50,928 bases of DNA from Promethearchaeota archaeon (GCA_016839585.1 JAEOTZ010000088.1:1-50928); one strand, 5' to 3'. Counted from the first letter of the stretch, positions 14,495 to 24,848 are shown. Notes: a model not told the origin generated them from the letters alone. Numbers and translations: made by a program.

Positions 14495-17400
14495 ATGAAT
14501 ACAAATTTTCATAAAAATACAAAATGCTTAATTTCAGTTATTCTTTTGTCGATGCTCGTAGTAAGCTCTGTGTTTACAATATTTCCAACGACTTCTAACA
14601 AAATTAACTCAGATTCTGATTTAGGAACTGATCCATTAAACCCAATTGATGATAATTTAGAAGTTTCTGATACTTACCAAGTTGGTGATAAGTATGAATT
14701 AGATGAATGGTGGAATACTACATACCGATATCGAATTGGCATTGAAATAGAAGAGCTTGATGGTATAGATAGGTATGAACCTGTGGAACTTTTCTTGGAA
14801 TTTGAAGAAAATACCTATTATGAAGGTACTGAAAGAATTGTTGCATATTATGGAGAATATAATTGGAGCGATCCTATACCTGTTCAGGTATGGAATGTTA
14901 AAAAATATAATGGGTATTTTATTCAAAATTGTTCAGCTACCTTTATCGCGAGTGTTTCAGCAAATAGTAATCAAACTTACTTCTTTTACTATAATGAAAA
15001 TGATGATAACATAGAAACTGGAGATATTTATGATACAGGTTTTGAAAGTGATTTTACTGGTGGAACAACTTTAACAGTTAACGTTGCAGGAGATTCCGGA
15101 TCTGATTATTCATTAATACTTCAAGAAGGTTTTGGTATAAAAGTCTTAAAAAAAGATGGGATTGATCTAAATTATCACCAAGCTGAATCATTAGCTCCAG
15201 AAAAACAATTAACACATCCAAATTTAGTATTTCTAGCTCATATGGATGAATATACAGGGAATATGGTTTATGATTCAACCGGTAATGTACCTTTAGGTGG
15301 TTTTATTCAGGGGGGTACTTGGACTTCGGGGATTGTAAGATATGGATTACATTTTGATGGACTAAATGATTATATTGATTTTGGGGCTGAGTTGGAATCT
15401 CCAGGCGATCCCTTTCACGGATCAACTACACAATGGACTATGACAGCTTGGATTAAACCCGATGACATAAGCGATACTAGTTCAACTAATCATGGCACCC
15501 AGAACTGTTTCATGGCAAAAGCAAGTGATCCTTATAATGATAATTTTGAAATAGGTGTAAATACTAACGGTAAAATTCATGTATATCTTGATATGGATGG
15601 TAGAGATAGCCAATTCAATTTTGATCTTACTGGAACAGTTGAAGTAGATAAATGGAATTTTGTTGCCTTAAAAGTTGATTTAACAAAGCCCAATTATAAA
15701 GTGGGAGTTAAAGTTAATGATGCCTCTTTTCAATATACAACGAATTGGGATTCTGGTAATGATATGGATGAAGCATATGGCAGTACTTTTTCAATTGGAT
15801 CATCAGAACATATAAATAATTATTTTGAGGGAAGTATAGATGAGGTTGCTTTTTACAATATACCTCTTTCTGATGCGGATATTGAAGATTTCAAATATTT
15901 ATCTGAACCTTCTGTAATCGATCAAATAACTCAACTTGTAAAGGGGGATGTGTTTTCTCGATATCAAGTTGATTGGACTGAGACTTTTGATATGCATGTA
16001 TCAGATATTTGTACTTTTTATTGGGATTATAATCTATGGAATATTGAACGAAGTATATATTTTGATGGCCCATACTACGCAAATGAATCTGCCATGATTC
16101 CATTGAATACGCATTATAATTATTCGCTAATTAATGACCAAGCTTCATGTAGATACATCTATGATGGTAATATTGATATTGATATAACAGATCCAGACTT
16201 TACAGCTGAAGATTATACGATTGTTTATAACTATCCTGATTTATCTAAGGATGCAATTGGAATTTTCGTATCGAACTATACATTAACTAATCCAAGTCAA
16301 ATGAGCATGACTTATTTTAATGGTACTACAAAGTATTATGATAATACAATAGATTTTACACCAGGAGTGAATAATGATCTTGACAATAGTGGCGGAAGTG
16401 CTATTAATACATTGATTGTACAATTTTGGGAATTTATTGATTCTGTTCCTTATGTAGGTGATAATGAATTAATTTGGTATTTCAATAATGTTAGTTCTTC
16501 ACTTAAAAACCCTGTTAATATCTATATTTATGAGGAAGATAGTAGATTCTATAATATCAAGGTATATGTTGAAGATTCCGATGGCAGACCTGTTCCTGAA
16601 GCAACAATTACTATTTGGAACAATACTGCTAGTGCTACTGAATACCAATGGAACCAAGACACCGATACAGCTGGATGGACTACTTTCAAGAGATTTATTA
16701 ATGGAACATACGTTGTAAACGCTTCCTATGTCAGATATGGGCAAACTCTAACTATTACTTCTTCTCAAACTGTCGTAGATCTCGGAGATATCGTTGATGA
16801 AAAAGGCGTCTATACTATAAATTTCTTAAACGTCGACCTGACATCTATTGTTTTAAATTGTTCAAGATACTATCAAAATAATTATCAAGGACCATTATCA
16901 GGTGCTAAATTAAACTTTACATTTGATGATGGAACTGGACCAGTAGTACTTAATGGTTATGAAACGACTAATGCAACAGGTGCAGCGATATTTCACTGGA
17001 AGGATACAACTTCTGGTAATGTAACTTTCTCCATTGAATGGTTTGGTATTCCGCAAAATGATATTTCTTCTCCACTTGATAAGCTGGGTCCAGGACCACT
17101 TTTTGATCCTACTAAAATATGTTTAGATTTTACTAATTATGCTTGGCATGAAGTTAACGTAACTCAAGGAAGTGATTTTAAAACTTATTTAGAAGTCTAT
17201 GATGATGGAGTACAATCAAAAACGGTAGGAGAAATTATATCATTATGGGTTTACTTTTATTTCACTGAAAATGATACTAATCCAACAGGAATGACTGGCC
17301 TAACTACTCAAGTTACAATGGACTTAAAAGATGGTACACGAGTAATTAATCAAAATCCACTAGTTTTTAGCCCTGGAACTGGAGCAGGCAATTATAGCAT

Positions 17401-18814
17401 TACATTTGATACTTCTCAACTAATAGAAATGGGTGGAGAGTCATGGCTTTCAAGTGTTTCATATACAGTTTTGATAACTGCATCAAAACCTGGTTTTGAT
17501 ACTGCTTTTAATTCAACAGAGATTACACTCTTAGATATATCTACACGATTAAGTGCTAATGAAAGTAAATCCTACGCAAACTGGCAAGAACAACTCATTT
17601 TTGACGTTCATTTAGAATATGATGATTCTGGAATTTGGAGTGATTTAGATAATGCCCAGATTACATATTATGTATTTCAAGCTCCTGAGGTCTTCGGAAC
17701 TTTAACTTGGTACGGTTCTGGTGGGTTATACAGGTTAGAAATGGACAGCACTGATTTTCCCGGAACGGATGAATATGATTTAATTATAACAGCAATCCTA
17801 CAAAATTATGAACCAAAAACAATTAACCATGAAGTTGTAATTCTTGAAATCAGAACTCTTTTGAATAACTCGATATCAGTTTTTCAAAGCGAACAAGTTT
17901 ATTTTGGGGAATCCGAGACTTTTTATTTCAATTATACTGAAGCTACAAGTGGTATAGGATTATCAGGGGCTGAAACTGCATCATTTGATTGGGAAAAGCA
18001 AGACGCCCAAGGCAATCGTATAGGTGGAGGTTATGATGTTCCTCTGGTAAATGTAATTGAAGGAATATATGCCCTTGATTTTGATACAGAGACTTTAGAT
18101 ATTGCAACTTATATATTTGATATTACAATTAAAAAAGATAATTATGAAGATAGAAGAGCAACCCTCTATCTTTATATTACAAAAAGAGATTTTACTCCAA
18201 TAGAAAAAAGAAAATACGAAGTTGTATCTGGAAAATCATTAACAATCACACTAAACATTACAGACTTTAAAACTCATGAACAATTAGATATCGATACTGC
18301 TTATTTAACATTTAGAGGTCAAACCTTCAACTTCACTGGAAGTGGAGGAATTTATACAGCTAGAATTACGAATATTCCTGATGCATTTATTATGCCAGAG
18401 ACATTACTTGCAACAATTACAATTATAAGAGAAAATTATACAACAACAGAAATCCAAATTACAATTGTTGTTCAAATGGTAGAGATTTTTCCAGGAATGC
18501 CATTATTCTATTTCTTAATGCTTGTTGTCGCAGTAGGTGCTGTTGCTGGTAGTTTGGTCACATATCGATATGTACAACAACGTAGGATTCCTACATTTGT
18601 TAAGAAAGCCAGAGAGATGAGAAGTAACATTAAAGGAAGAAAATCAATTTCGGATTCACTTTTGTATCCTTCAAAAGAAGATTATATAACAAAGAGATTA
18701 GGAGATAAATGGGAAATGTTAGGATTGTCATTAGAAGATATACTAGGAATAGAAAGTAAGAAACGAAAAAATATGTCAGAAATTACTGAAGAATTTGAAG
18801 GAGGTGGTTTATAA
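14495..18814 (+). CDS. Giant secreted surface protein with LamG and Ig-like domains and one C-terminal membrane anchor
   Basis: This 1439-residue protein begins with a signal peptide (about 1-36) and continues as extracytoplasmic beta-rich domains: a DUF2341-like segment starting WWNTTYRYRIGIEIEEL (about 70-170), a LamG/concanavalin-like domain (about 240-470, HFDGLNDYIDFG ... MTAWIKPDD ... FEGSIDEVAFYN), a CnaB/carboxypeptidase-regulatory-like unit (VYVEDSDGRPVPEATITIWNN) and several Ig-like repeats. A single membrane helix at about 1335-1357 is followed by RYVQQRR and a basic ~80-residue cytoplasmic tail. Many NxS/T sites suggest glycosylation. The stop overlaps the next start by one base, so the ectodomain protein and the cytosolic longin-like protein are made together. 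AAAGGT precedes the ATG. A receptor or adhesin role is inferred. Confidence 0.8.
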   Translation: MNTNFHKNTKCLISVILLSMLVVSSVFTIFPTTSNKINSDSDLGTDPLNPIDDNLEVSDTYQVGDKYELDEWWNTTYRYRIGIEIEELDGIDRYEPVELFLEFEENTYYEGTERIVAYYGEYNWSDPIPVQVWNVKKYNGYFIQNCSATFIASVSANSNQTYFFYYNENDDNIETGDIYDTGFESDFTGGTTLTVNVAGDSGSDYSLILQEGFGIKVLKKDGIDLNYHQAESLAPEKQLTHPNLVFLAHMDEYTGNMVYDSTGNVPLGGFIQGGTWTSGIVRYGLHFDGLNDYIDFGAELESPGDPFHGSTTQWTMTAWIKPDDISDTSSTNHGTQNCFMAKASDPYNDNFEIGVNTNGKIHVYLDMDGRDSQFNFDLTGTVEVDKWNFVALKVDLTKPNYKVGVKVNDASFQYTTNWDSGNDMDEAYGSTFSIGSSEHINNYFEGSIDEVAFYNIPLSDADIEDFKYLSEPSVIDQITQLVKGDVFSRYQVDWTETFDMHVSDICTFYWDYNLWNIERSIYFDGPYYANESAMIPLNTHYNYSLINDQASCRYIYDGNIDIDITDPDFTAEDYTIVYNYPDLSKDAIGIFVSNYTLTNPSQMSMTYFNGTTKYYDNTIDFTPGVNNDLDNSGGSAINTLIVQFWEFIDSVPYVGDNELIWYFNNVSSSLKNPVNIYIYEEDSRFYNIKVYVEDSDGRPVPEATITIWNNTASATEYQWNQDTDTAGWTTFKRFINGTYVVNASYVRYGQTLTITSSQTVVDLGDIVDEKGVYTINFLNVDLTSIVLNCSRYYQNNYQGPLSGAKLNFTFDDGTGPVVLNGYETTNATGAAIFHWKDTTSGNVTFSIEWFGIPQNDISSPLDKLGPGPLFDPTKICLDFTNYAWHEVNVTQGSDFKTYLEVYDDGVQSKTVGEIISLWVYFYFTENDTNPTGMTGLTTQVTMDLKDGTRVINQNPLVFSPGTGAGNYSITFDTSQLIEMGGESWLSSVSYTVLITASKPGFDTAFNSTEITLLDISTRLSANESKSYANWQEQLIFDVHLEYDDSGIWSDLDNAQITYYVFQAPEVFGTLTWYGSGGLYRLEMDSTDFPGTDEYDLIITAILQNYEPKTINHEVVILEIRTLLNNSISVFQSEQVYFGESETFYFNYTEATSGIGLSGAETASFDWEKQDAQGNRIGGGYDVPLVNVIEGIYALDFDTETLDIATYIFDITIKKDNYEDRRATLYLYITKRDFTPIEKRKYEVVSGKSLTITLNITDFKTHEQLDIDTAYLTFRGQTFNFTGSGGIYTARITNIPDAFIMPETLLATITIIRENYTTTEIQITIVVQMVEIFPGMPLFYFLMLVVAVGAVAGSLVTYRYVQQRRIPTFVKKAREMRSNIKGRKSISDSLLYPSKEDYITKRLGDKWEMLGLSLEDILGIESKKRKNMSEITEEFEGGGL
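18800..18807 (+). promoter_or_regulatory. Strong internal Shine-Dalgarno site coupling two genes
   Basis: GGAGGTGG inside the last codons of the surface-protein gene is a near-perfect match to the archaeal anti-Shine-Dalgarno sequence. It lies 6 nt before the ATG at 18814, which shares its A with the preceding TAA. This fixes the start and indicates translational coupling. Confidence 0.85.
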
Positions 18815-19917
18815 TGCCAATTGGATTAGTAGTTATGAGATGGGATGAAAGAGTTGGTACTGAAATATTGGCAAAATATCCCCCGGAAATAAATGTAACT
18901 GATAAAACACTTATGCAAGTATACAGCACACATGAATATAGCGGAGAGTCAGGGATGATTAGTTTAATGATTGGTTCATTAAATATCGCATCATACTATA
19001 CTGGACCTGAAAGGGGCTTTTACATTTTATTACTTTTGAATATAGATGATGATCCTGATGCTTATGAAGGCGGATTAGCTGATACTTCTAGGATAATTTT
19101 GCAAAATCTTGAGGATGATTCATATTTACAGTTGATTCCTTCACTTTTTCGAAGGCTATCTGTTTATCCTACACTTAATAACGAACAACGATTAGCTATG
19201 ACATATCAAGACGAAATTAAACGTATGATTGTTAATCGTCTTAGAGATGAAGGTGTTGTTTCGAAATCTGAATTAATGGTCTGGTTAAAAGATAGGTATA
19301 AACAAGGTTTTGTTGATCTAGAAGGAGTTTTAATTGAACTAATTAAACGGGAAATCATTAAAGAGGCTTCAGTAAAAGGAATGCCATCTGAATTAATATT
19401 TCTTACCAATGATATTTTGATGATGCGTGTTCCACCTGTTAAACTTCTCACTGATCCTGCTGATCGAGGATTACCTTCTCAACTTGTTAGTGATTACAGA
19501 ACAGAATCTAAAAAATACTTCCAAAACTACCGCCCAACAGAAGAAGATAATCTCAGAATCATTGACATCATAATAAACCCACAGGTTTATGAAACATTAC
19601 GTTTATTAAGAACTGCAATTGTTACTAAAAACGATCTAGAGAAACTCAAAAAGAAAGGCGTTGAGGATGTTGATGAGGTGTTAAAGATGTTATGGGATAA
19701 TCAGATGATCCAAGTCTTCCAAGATGAACGTAATAATGAATATTATGCATTAATAACTGATTTCTATTTGGACCTTATCTTTCCGAAATATCTTCTTAAT
19801 ATCATAAAAACAGAGTACGAACAAAAATCAAAAGCAGATCAAGTATTAATTGAATACCTAACCGTTCTTGAAAATGCTTATACGAATTTAAAAGCAGCTA
19901 TGAAATCGAAAGAGTAA
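18814..19917 (+). CDS. Cytosolic longin/roadblock-like protein with tandem winged helices
   Basis: This soluble 367-residue protein has no signal peptide or membrane segment. The first ~125 residues (MPIGLVVMRWDERVGTEILA ... ISLMIGSLNIASYYTG ... FYILLLLNIDDDPDAYE) alternate strands and helices like longin or roadblock domains, starting with a strand that reads like a sensor/scaffold module. Two winged-helix-like units follow: about 125-215 (YQDEIKRMIVNRLRDEGVVS) and about 255-340 (NPQVYETLRLLRTAIVTKND), then a helical end. It is translationally coupled to the single-pass surface protein upstream, so it probably binds that protein's cytoplasmic tail or acts downstream of it. The longin assignment is from pattern only; a structure prediction would decide. 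Confidence 0.65.
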   Translation: MPIGLVVMRWDERVGTEILAKYPPEINVTDKTLMQVYSTHEYSGESGMISLMIGSLNIASYYTGPERGFYILLLLNIDDDPDAYEGGLADTSRIILQNLEDDSYLQLIPSLFRRLSVYPTLNNEQRLAMTYQDEIKRMIVNRLRDEGVVSKSELMVWLKDRYKQGFVDLEGVLIELIKREIIKEASVKGMPSELIFLTNDILMMRVPPVKLLTDPADRGLPSQLVSDYRTESKKYFQNYRPTEEDNLRIIDIIINPQVYETLRLLRTAIVTKNDLEKLKKKGVEDVDEVLKMLWDNQMIQVFQDERNNEYYALITDFYLDLIFPKYLLNIIKTEYEQKSKADQVLIEYLTVLENAYTNLKAAMKSKE

Positions 19918-20048
19918 ATTTTTAATAATTAAGTTTTTTAATTTTTTTTTTTTTCTTATTCTATTGGTTCTTGTTTTAATCAAAATATTTTTCTACTTTT
20001 CAAGATTCTTTGAATTGATTAAAATTAAAAATATGATGTGAGAAAAAT

Positions 20049-21365
20049 TTGGACTCAACAGAACAATATTTAGATACTCCCGAAGCAATTGGCTTAGATG
20101 GTATTGACTTAGAAAAATATATTATTGCATCATACATCATTAAGCGTCCACGAGGGATGAATGTAAATTATCTAGCTCGTTTCGCTGCAATTGAACAATC
20201 AACTGGAACTTGGATAAGAGTACCAGCTGAAACTGCCGAAGTGCGAAAGCATCATGTTGCAAGAGTACTGGGAGTTTATGAATTACCCCATTGGGAATAC
20301 ATTGTACCTAAAGATGTGAAAGATAGACTTTATTTCGTTCAGATTGGGTTTCCTGTTGTAAATATTAAGGGAATGGGTATACCTATGCTTTTTACAACTG
20401 TTATTGGGAATATAAGCATCACTCATGGCTTGAAGTTAGTAGATCTCGCATTTCCTAAAGCATGGTTAGAAGATTTTAAAGGACCAAAATTTGGGATTGA
20501 TGGAATTAGAAAGCTTATGAAGATACCTGAACGACCACTTTTAAACAACATGGTTAAACCTTGTACTGGTCATACATGTGATGTCGCTGCTGATTTAGTT
20601 TATAAAGCGGCTGTAGGAGGTTGTGATGTAGTAAAAGATGATGAATTAATCTCTGATCCTTCCTTTAATACATTAGAAGATAGAATAACAACAGTTATGG
20701 AAGCTGTTGATCGTGCTGACTCTGAGAAAGGAGAAAAAACCTTATATACAATTAACATTACCTCTAAATTCCCAGAGATGTTTGAAAATGCTGATAAAAT
20801 GATAGAATTAGGAGCAAATGCGTTAATGATAAATTACATAGCTACAGGTTATGAAGCCTTAAGACAAATTGCTGAAGATCCTTCAATTAAAGTGCCAATC
20901 CTCGGTCACATGGATTTTGGCGGTTGTATGTTTGGTGGTGAATGGACAGGAATGACGAGCATGTTAACCTTTGGCAAGTTACCGAGAATATGTGGTGCTG
21001 ATACCGTTGTAATCCCAGCACCTTATGGTAAGGCAGAAATCATAGAAGAACGATATGAACAAAACCTCAAGGCTCTGCGATATCCATTACAACACATTAG
21101 ACCAACGCTCCCTATGCCCTCGGGAGGAATAACGCCAGGAATGGTGGAAAAGACCATAAAAGAAGCTGGAAAAGATATCCTTATTGGTAGTGGTGGTGGA
21201 ATCCATAGTCATCCTGATGGGCCAACAGCAGGCGCTAAAGCATTTAGACAAGCGATAGATGCTGTAATGCAAGGAAAGAATGTAAGGGATGTAGCTAAGG
21301 AGCAAAAAGAATTGGGAATAGCTCTTGGTGTTTGGGGTAGTGGAAAAACCCAATTAGTAGAATAA
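20049..21365 (+). CDS. RuBisCO large-chain superfamily protein (RuBisCO-like or divergent archaeal form)
   Basis: This 438-residue protein is full length for the superfamily. Active-site equivalents (spinach numbers in brackets) mostly survive: E49 (E60) in EQSTGTW, N121 (N123), K170 (K175), the metal-binding set K196-D198-E199 in KDDE (carbamylated K201, D203, E204), H287 (H294), loop-6 K328 in APYGK (K334) and S358 in PSGG (S379). Two are changed: K177 is C172 and R295, a phosphate ligand, is M288. It can probably still form the carbamate-Mg centre, but the substrate may differ from RuBP; RuBisCO-like decarboxylases or isomerases are alternatives. The start is TTG. AMP phosphorylase, which supplies archaeal form III RuBisCO pathways, is encoded 17 kb away. 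Confidence 0.85.
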   Translation: MDSTEQYLDTPEAIGLDGIDLEKYIIASYIIKRPRGMNVNYLARFAAIEQSTGTWIRVPAETAEVRKHHVARVLGVYELPHWEYIVPKDVKDRLYFVQIGFPVVNIKGMGIPMLFTTVIGNISITHGLKLVDLAFPKAWLEDFKGPKFGIDGIRKLMKIPERPLLNNMVKPCTGHTCDVAADLVYKAAVGGCDVVKDDELISDPSFNTLEDRITTVMEAVDRADSEKGEKTLYTINITSKFPEMFENADKMIELGANALMINYIATGYEALRQIAEDPSIKVPILGHMDFGGCMFGGEWTGMTSMLTFGKLPRICGADTVVIPAPYGKAEIIEERYEQNLKALRYPLQHIRPTLPMPSGGITPGMVEKTIKEAGKDILIGSGGGIHSHPDGPTAGAKAFRQAIDAVMQGKNVRDVAKEQKELGIALGVWGSGKTQLVE

Positions 21366-21377
21366 ATATTTTTTTTT

Positions 21378-22346
21378 TCATTTTATTTTAATATAAGAAT
21401 CATTTAGGATAATCCTTATTTTTGGATTAAACTCATTAATTTTGACATTTTTAGCTAGTTCATTACCTCTTAAATCTAAATATTCTAGAAATGGTAAGGT
21501 CTTTAGATAATTAACATTCTCTAAATCAGTAATCTTATTATTTGTTAGTATTAAATACCTTAAATTTACTAATTGGATCAACTCTTTAATGTTGGTAATT
21601 TGATTATTTGAAAGATCTATTTTCTCTAAATTTTCTAAATTAAACAAACCAGTTATATCAGAAAGTCTTTTTATATTATTTTTCCATCCCCAAGGGGTCC
21701 CTTTAACTTCATATTCCATATAATCTGATAAATCTAATTCTTTTATTAAAGCAGTTTTGGGATCCAATTCATAATATACATTGGGAAGCTGTCCTATTAA
21801 ATGATGAATAGTTAAATAATTAATCAAGATTTCTCCCAATTCTTTATTAGAGAGCTCGTCAAATTTTCTTTCTTTAAATACTCCTTTTAGATTTTTTTTA
21901 AATTTTTTATTTTGAATGGCTTTATCTTTATTTACATATTTAGTTTTTCTAATTTTTTTCAATTGTTCAATTAAAATTGCTTTAGCTTCTATTTTATTAA
22001 CTTTTACTAATGTTTTAATTATTGTTATCAAACATTCATAATTGGTTTCATGTTTAATCGCCCATTTTAAAGGGACTAGTGCTTTTTCATTAATAAATTT
22101 CTTTTCTATAATTTTTGCGGCAGCATTTCTAATGTTTCCATTTGAATCAGAAATTAATAAATTTTCCAAGATAGTATAAGTTTGCCCATTAAATATTCCA
22201 ATTTTTTCCAAGCTTTCAATGGATTTAACTCTATCATTTTCATTTTCACTATTTTCAATTAATGAAATAAGGAGATCAAATGCTGTATGTTTATCTAAGT
22301 TATGATTCTCAAATTCTTCGCAAATTTTTTCGGGGTTTAAAGTCAT
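21378..22346 (-). CDS. HEAT-LRR protein, short member of a four-gene family
   Basis: This 322-residue protein has the same N-terminal module as the genes at 31409, 32821 and 36698: about 170 residues of HEAT-like alpha repeats with landmarks DLLISLIENSE, TILENLLISDSNGNIRNAAA, LVPLKWAIKHE and ELGEILINYLT. After it come only about four leucine-rich repeats (LENLEKIDLSNNQITNI, LVNLRYLILTNNKITDL, LPFLEYLDLRGNEL), compared with about ten or more in its relatives. It has no signal or membrane segment. Such solenoids bind proteins, and nothing catalytic is visible. It ends 13 bp from the RuBisCO-like gene (convergent) and lies 25 bp downstream of the GH36 gene on the same strand. Confidence 0.8.
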   Translation of the reverse strand: MTLNPEKICEEFENHNLDKHTAFDLLISLIENSENENDRVKSIESLEKIGIFNGQTYTILENLLISDSNGNIRNAAAKIIEKKFINEKALVPLKWAIKHETNYECLITIIKTLVKVNKIEAKAILIEQLKKIRKTKYVNKDKAIQNKKFKKNLKGVFKERKFDELSNKELGEILINYLTIHHLIGQLPNVYYELDPKTALIKELDLSDYMEYEVKGTPWGWKNNIKRLSDITGLFNLENLEKIDLSNNQITNIKELIQLVNLRYLILTNNKITDLENVNYLKTLPFLEYLDLRGNELAKNVKINEFNPKIRIILNDSYIKIK

Positions 22347-22370
22347 GCTAATTTTTATATAAAACTTATT

Positions 22371-24848
22371 TTAGATAAATTTGATTTTTAAAGAGATTCT
22401 ATTCTTAAATTTGACAAATAATTTCCAGATATTATTTACTGGATCAATGATGGAATAGTTAAAATTATATTTTTCAATTTTTTTATTTTTTGGAAGTTTA
22501 AGAATAAGAAATCCTTCTCTAATCCCTATTAACTCAATTTCAATATTTAGTTCATTATATTCTTTATATTCATAACTTTTTATTTCACAGCATCCTTGAG
22601 TAATGTGTAAATTTGTTGAGAGTAAGATTGGTAAATCTTTTTCTACATTTACTGGAATTAAATTAAGGTATTTACATCCATGAGGGAAAATTCTTTGTAT
22701 CTTTAAAGAATCATGAGTTTTATATTCCCCTAAAAATTTATTGTCCCAAAAATCATAAATATAGAATTTTTCTAGATCATCAGAAAGAGTTGGAATCATC
22801 TTAGATATTTTTAATTCTCTTGAAATTGAAACTTCTTCCCAATTTATAATTGCAATTAAATATCTTTTTCCTATAATTTCATTGGTTTCAAGCATATAGA
22901 TAGAAGGCAATACTGAAGTGAATGCATCAATTAATATAGGATCATATTCATTTGGGTTATAGGGAGGTATTATTAATGTGGCATCATTGATTTCATTATT
23001 AGTTAGTTTAGTCATATCGTCTGAAATTAAGATCTGCCCTCCAGATAATCCAAATATAGTTATTTGTAATCCAATTTCATCAAGATTTAATTTTGTATCA
23101 GTTCGCCTAATCATTAAGCAATCTGGATCATTTATCCAGAAATAGTTATGCATAAAAGATCGATAAAGGATGTTTAAAAGAGCCTCCTTCAAAGATGGAA
23201 GGGGAATTCCTTGAAGATCTTCTGATTTTTCTAGAATTTCCCACAGAGGTGCTGTATCTTCACTTATCCTCATAGCATCTACTAAACCTACACAAGGTCC
23301 TAATGGTGCTCCACATCCTAATAAAAATGAATTTTCCGTAATGGCTTCACGAATTGTTTTAATTCCATTGTAATATAATTGGGCCCTTGTTAAATTTTTA
23401 TCTGTATAATCTGCTCCAAATGGAACAGCAGCATGAAGGAAGTCAATTTTAAAATAATTTATTGAAGGTTTATCTATTTTTGGATAATCATGTCTAAATG
23501 CATATAGGATATTAGTAAAAAGGTTTTTTAAATACATAATCACATCTTTATTTGACAAATCTAAACTATATTGAAAAGATTTCCAATCAATTGAAAAATG
23601 GGTTTTTAATAATTTATTTGACTTTTTAAGAAACCAATCTCGATGATTTATAAACAAGTTAGATTTTTTCACAGCAAAAAAAGGTGCTGTCCATATGCCA
23701 CCCTTAAATCCAGATTTCTTGATTTGATTAAATAACCATTCTAAACCTTTTGGAAATTTATTGTTTATATTACCAAAATCTCCTATTCTGGTAAAATATC
23801 CATCATCTAATTGGATAAAATCAATAGGCAAAATTTCTCTATTTTTTTTGAAAAAATCTAAATTTTTAATCATGCCTTCTTGGTTAATGTTAGTAAAATA
23901 GTAATACCAACTACACCATCCAGTAGGAATTGTGCTCATTCTTGTTTCTTTGATAAGTGTCTTAACAGTTTTAGCATAATCAATTAAACCATAGTAACCA
24001 AGATTTTTTGTTTTAAGGCATATAAAAAGTTCTTCTGAAGAATTAATTGAGGATTCATTTAATTTAATTCCATCCATACATCCAAAAGCAGTAAATAATT
24101 TAATATCTTCAGAATTTTCATAATCTAATATTATTCTGGTAAATTGATCCTTGAAAGAAACAAAACCTACAATTAAGGTATTTTTAGAATGTAAATCTGT
24201 AACAGCTGTGCAATATTCACTATAAAACCTTCCCTCAATCTTATAGTCTTGGTTATCATATGTCAAATTAAATATTTCTGTAGATGGACCTTTATTATCT
24301 TTTTCATTACCAAAAATTATTCTACAAGGACTCCAACTCTGAAATCCATTCTTAAACCATGTTATATTATTTAGATTTGTTGGAGTTTTATTCCCAGATA
24401 ACCATAATTTACTATATTTAATAGTTAAAGGTGCTAAACTATGTACTGCTAAAGGATTTTTGGCTTTATCATTAATATCTATTAATCTTATTAGAATAAA
24501 ATGCTTATTATCATAAATTTTAAACTGGATTTTATAGAATACTTTTTGTTCTTTATTATTAAATGATTTAAAAATAATCTTCATACCTGTTCCTATTGAA
24601 TCCTCAATTTTTTCAACTTTACTATTAAAAGTATATTTTGTAGAACTATATTCTATTAAATCATTCATATCAACCTTATAAAAATTCAATGATGAATAGC
24701 AACCTTTAAGGGAACACTTATTTTCATTATCTAAATCAAAATAGATTGCATATTTTCCTCGATCCTGTCCGTTCTTATAAAATTTAAAACCAATAATTCC
24801 ATTATGAACTTCAACTATATCATAATTGTTTTGAATTATATTTAACAA
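22371..24848 (-). CDS. GH36-type alpha-galactosidase
   Basis: This 825-residue glycoside hydrolase has the GH36 (clan GH-D) layout: an N-terminal beta-sandwich (about 1-290), a TIM barrel (about 305-620) starting PTGWCSWYYYFTN, and a C-terminal beta domain. Catalytic residues are in place: the nucleophile Asp469 in YFKIDFL and the acid/base Asp531 in RISEDTAP. IQLDDGYF and GGIWTAPFFA are family substrate-site motifs. There is no signal peptide, so it probably acts on imported or intracellular alpha-galactosides. The start is TTG 24848, supported by a GGGGGGAGA ribosome-binding site about 6 nt upstream. It sits upstream of the short HEAT-LRR gene. The exact sugar specificity within GH36 is uncertain. 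Confidence 0.87.
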   Translation of the reverse strand: MLNIIQNNYDIVEVHNGIIGFKFYKNGQDRGKYAIYFDLDNENKCSLKGCYSSLNFYKVDMNDLIEYSSTKYTFNSKVEKIEDSIGTGMKIIFKSFNNKEQKVFYKIQFKIYDNKHFILIRLIDINDKAKNPLAVHSLAPLTIKYSKLWLSGNKTPTNLNNITWFKNGFQSWSPCRIIFGNEKDNKGPSTEIFNLTYDNQDYKIEGRFYSEYCTAVTDLHSKNTLIVGFVSFKDQFTRIILDYENSEDIKLFTAFGCMDGIKLNESSINSSEELFICLKTKNLGYYGLIDYAKTVKTLIKETRMSTIPTGWCSWYYYFTNINQEGMIKNLDFFKKNREILPIDFIQLDDGYFTRIGDFGNINNKFPKGLEWLFNQIKKSGFKGGIWTAPFFAVKKSNLFINHRDWFLKKSNKLLKTHFSIDWKSFQYSLDLSNKDVIMYLKNLFTNILYAFRHDYPKIDKPSINYFKIDFLHAAVPFGADYTDKNLTRAQLYYNGIKTIREAITENSFLLGCGAPLGPCVGLVDAMRISEDTAPLWEILEKSEDLQGIPLPSLKEALLNILYRSFMHNYFWINDPDCLMIRRTDTKLNLDEIGLQITIFGLSGGQILISDDMTKLTNNEINDATLIIPPYNPNEYDPILIDAFTSVLPSIYMLETNEIIGKRYLIAIINWEEVSISRELKISKMIPTLSDDLEKFYIYDFWDNKFLGEYKTHDSLKIQRIFPHGCKYLNLIPVNVEKDLPILLSTNLHITQGCCEIKSYEYKEYNELNIEIELIGIREGFLILKLPKNKKIEKYNFNYSIIDPVNNIWKLFVKFKNRISLKIKFI

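Noticed and set aside
20049-21365. Calling this gene a standard form III RuBisCO (rbcL)
   Set aside because: Two ligands (K177 and R295 equivalents) are changed, so I give a superfamily call without a gene symbol.
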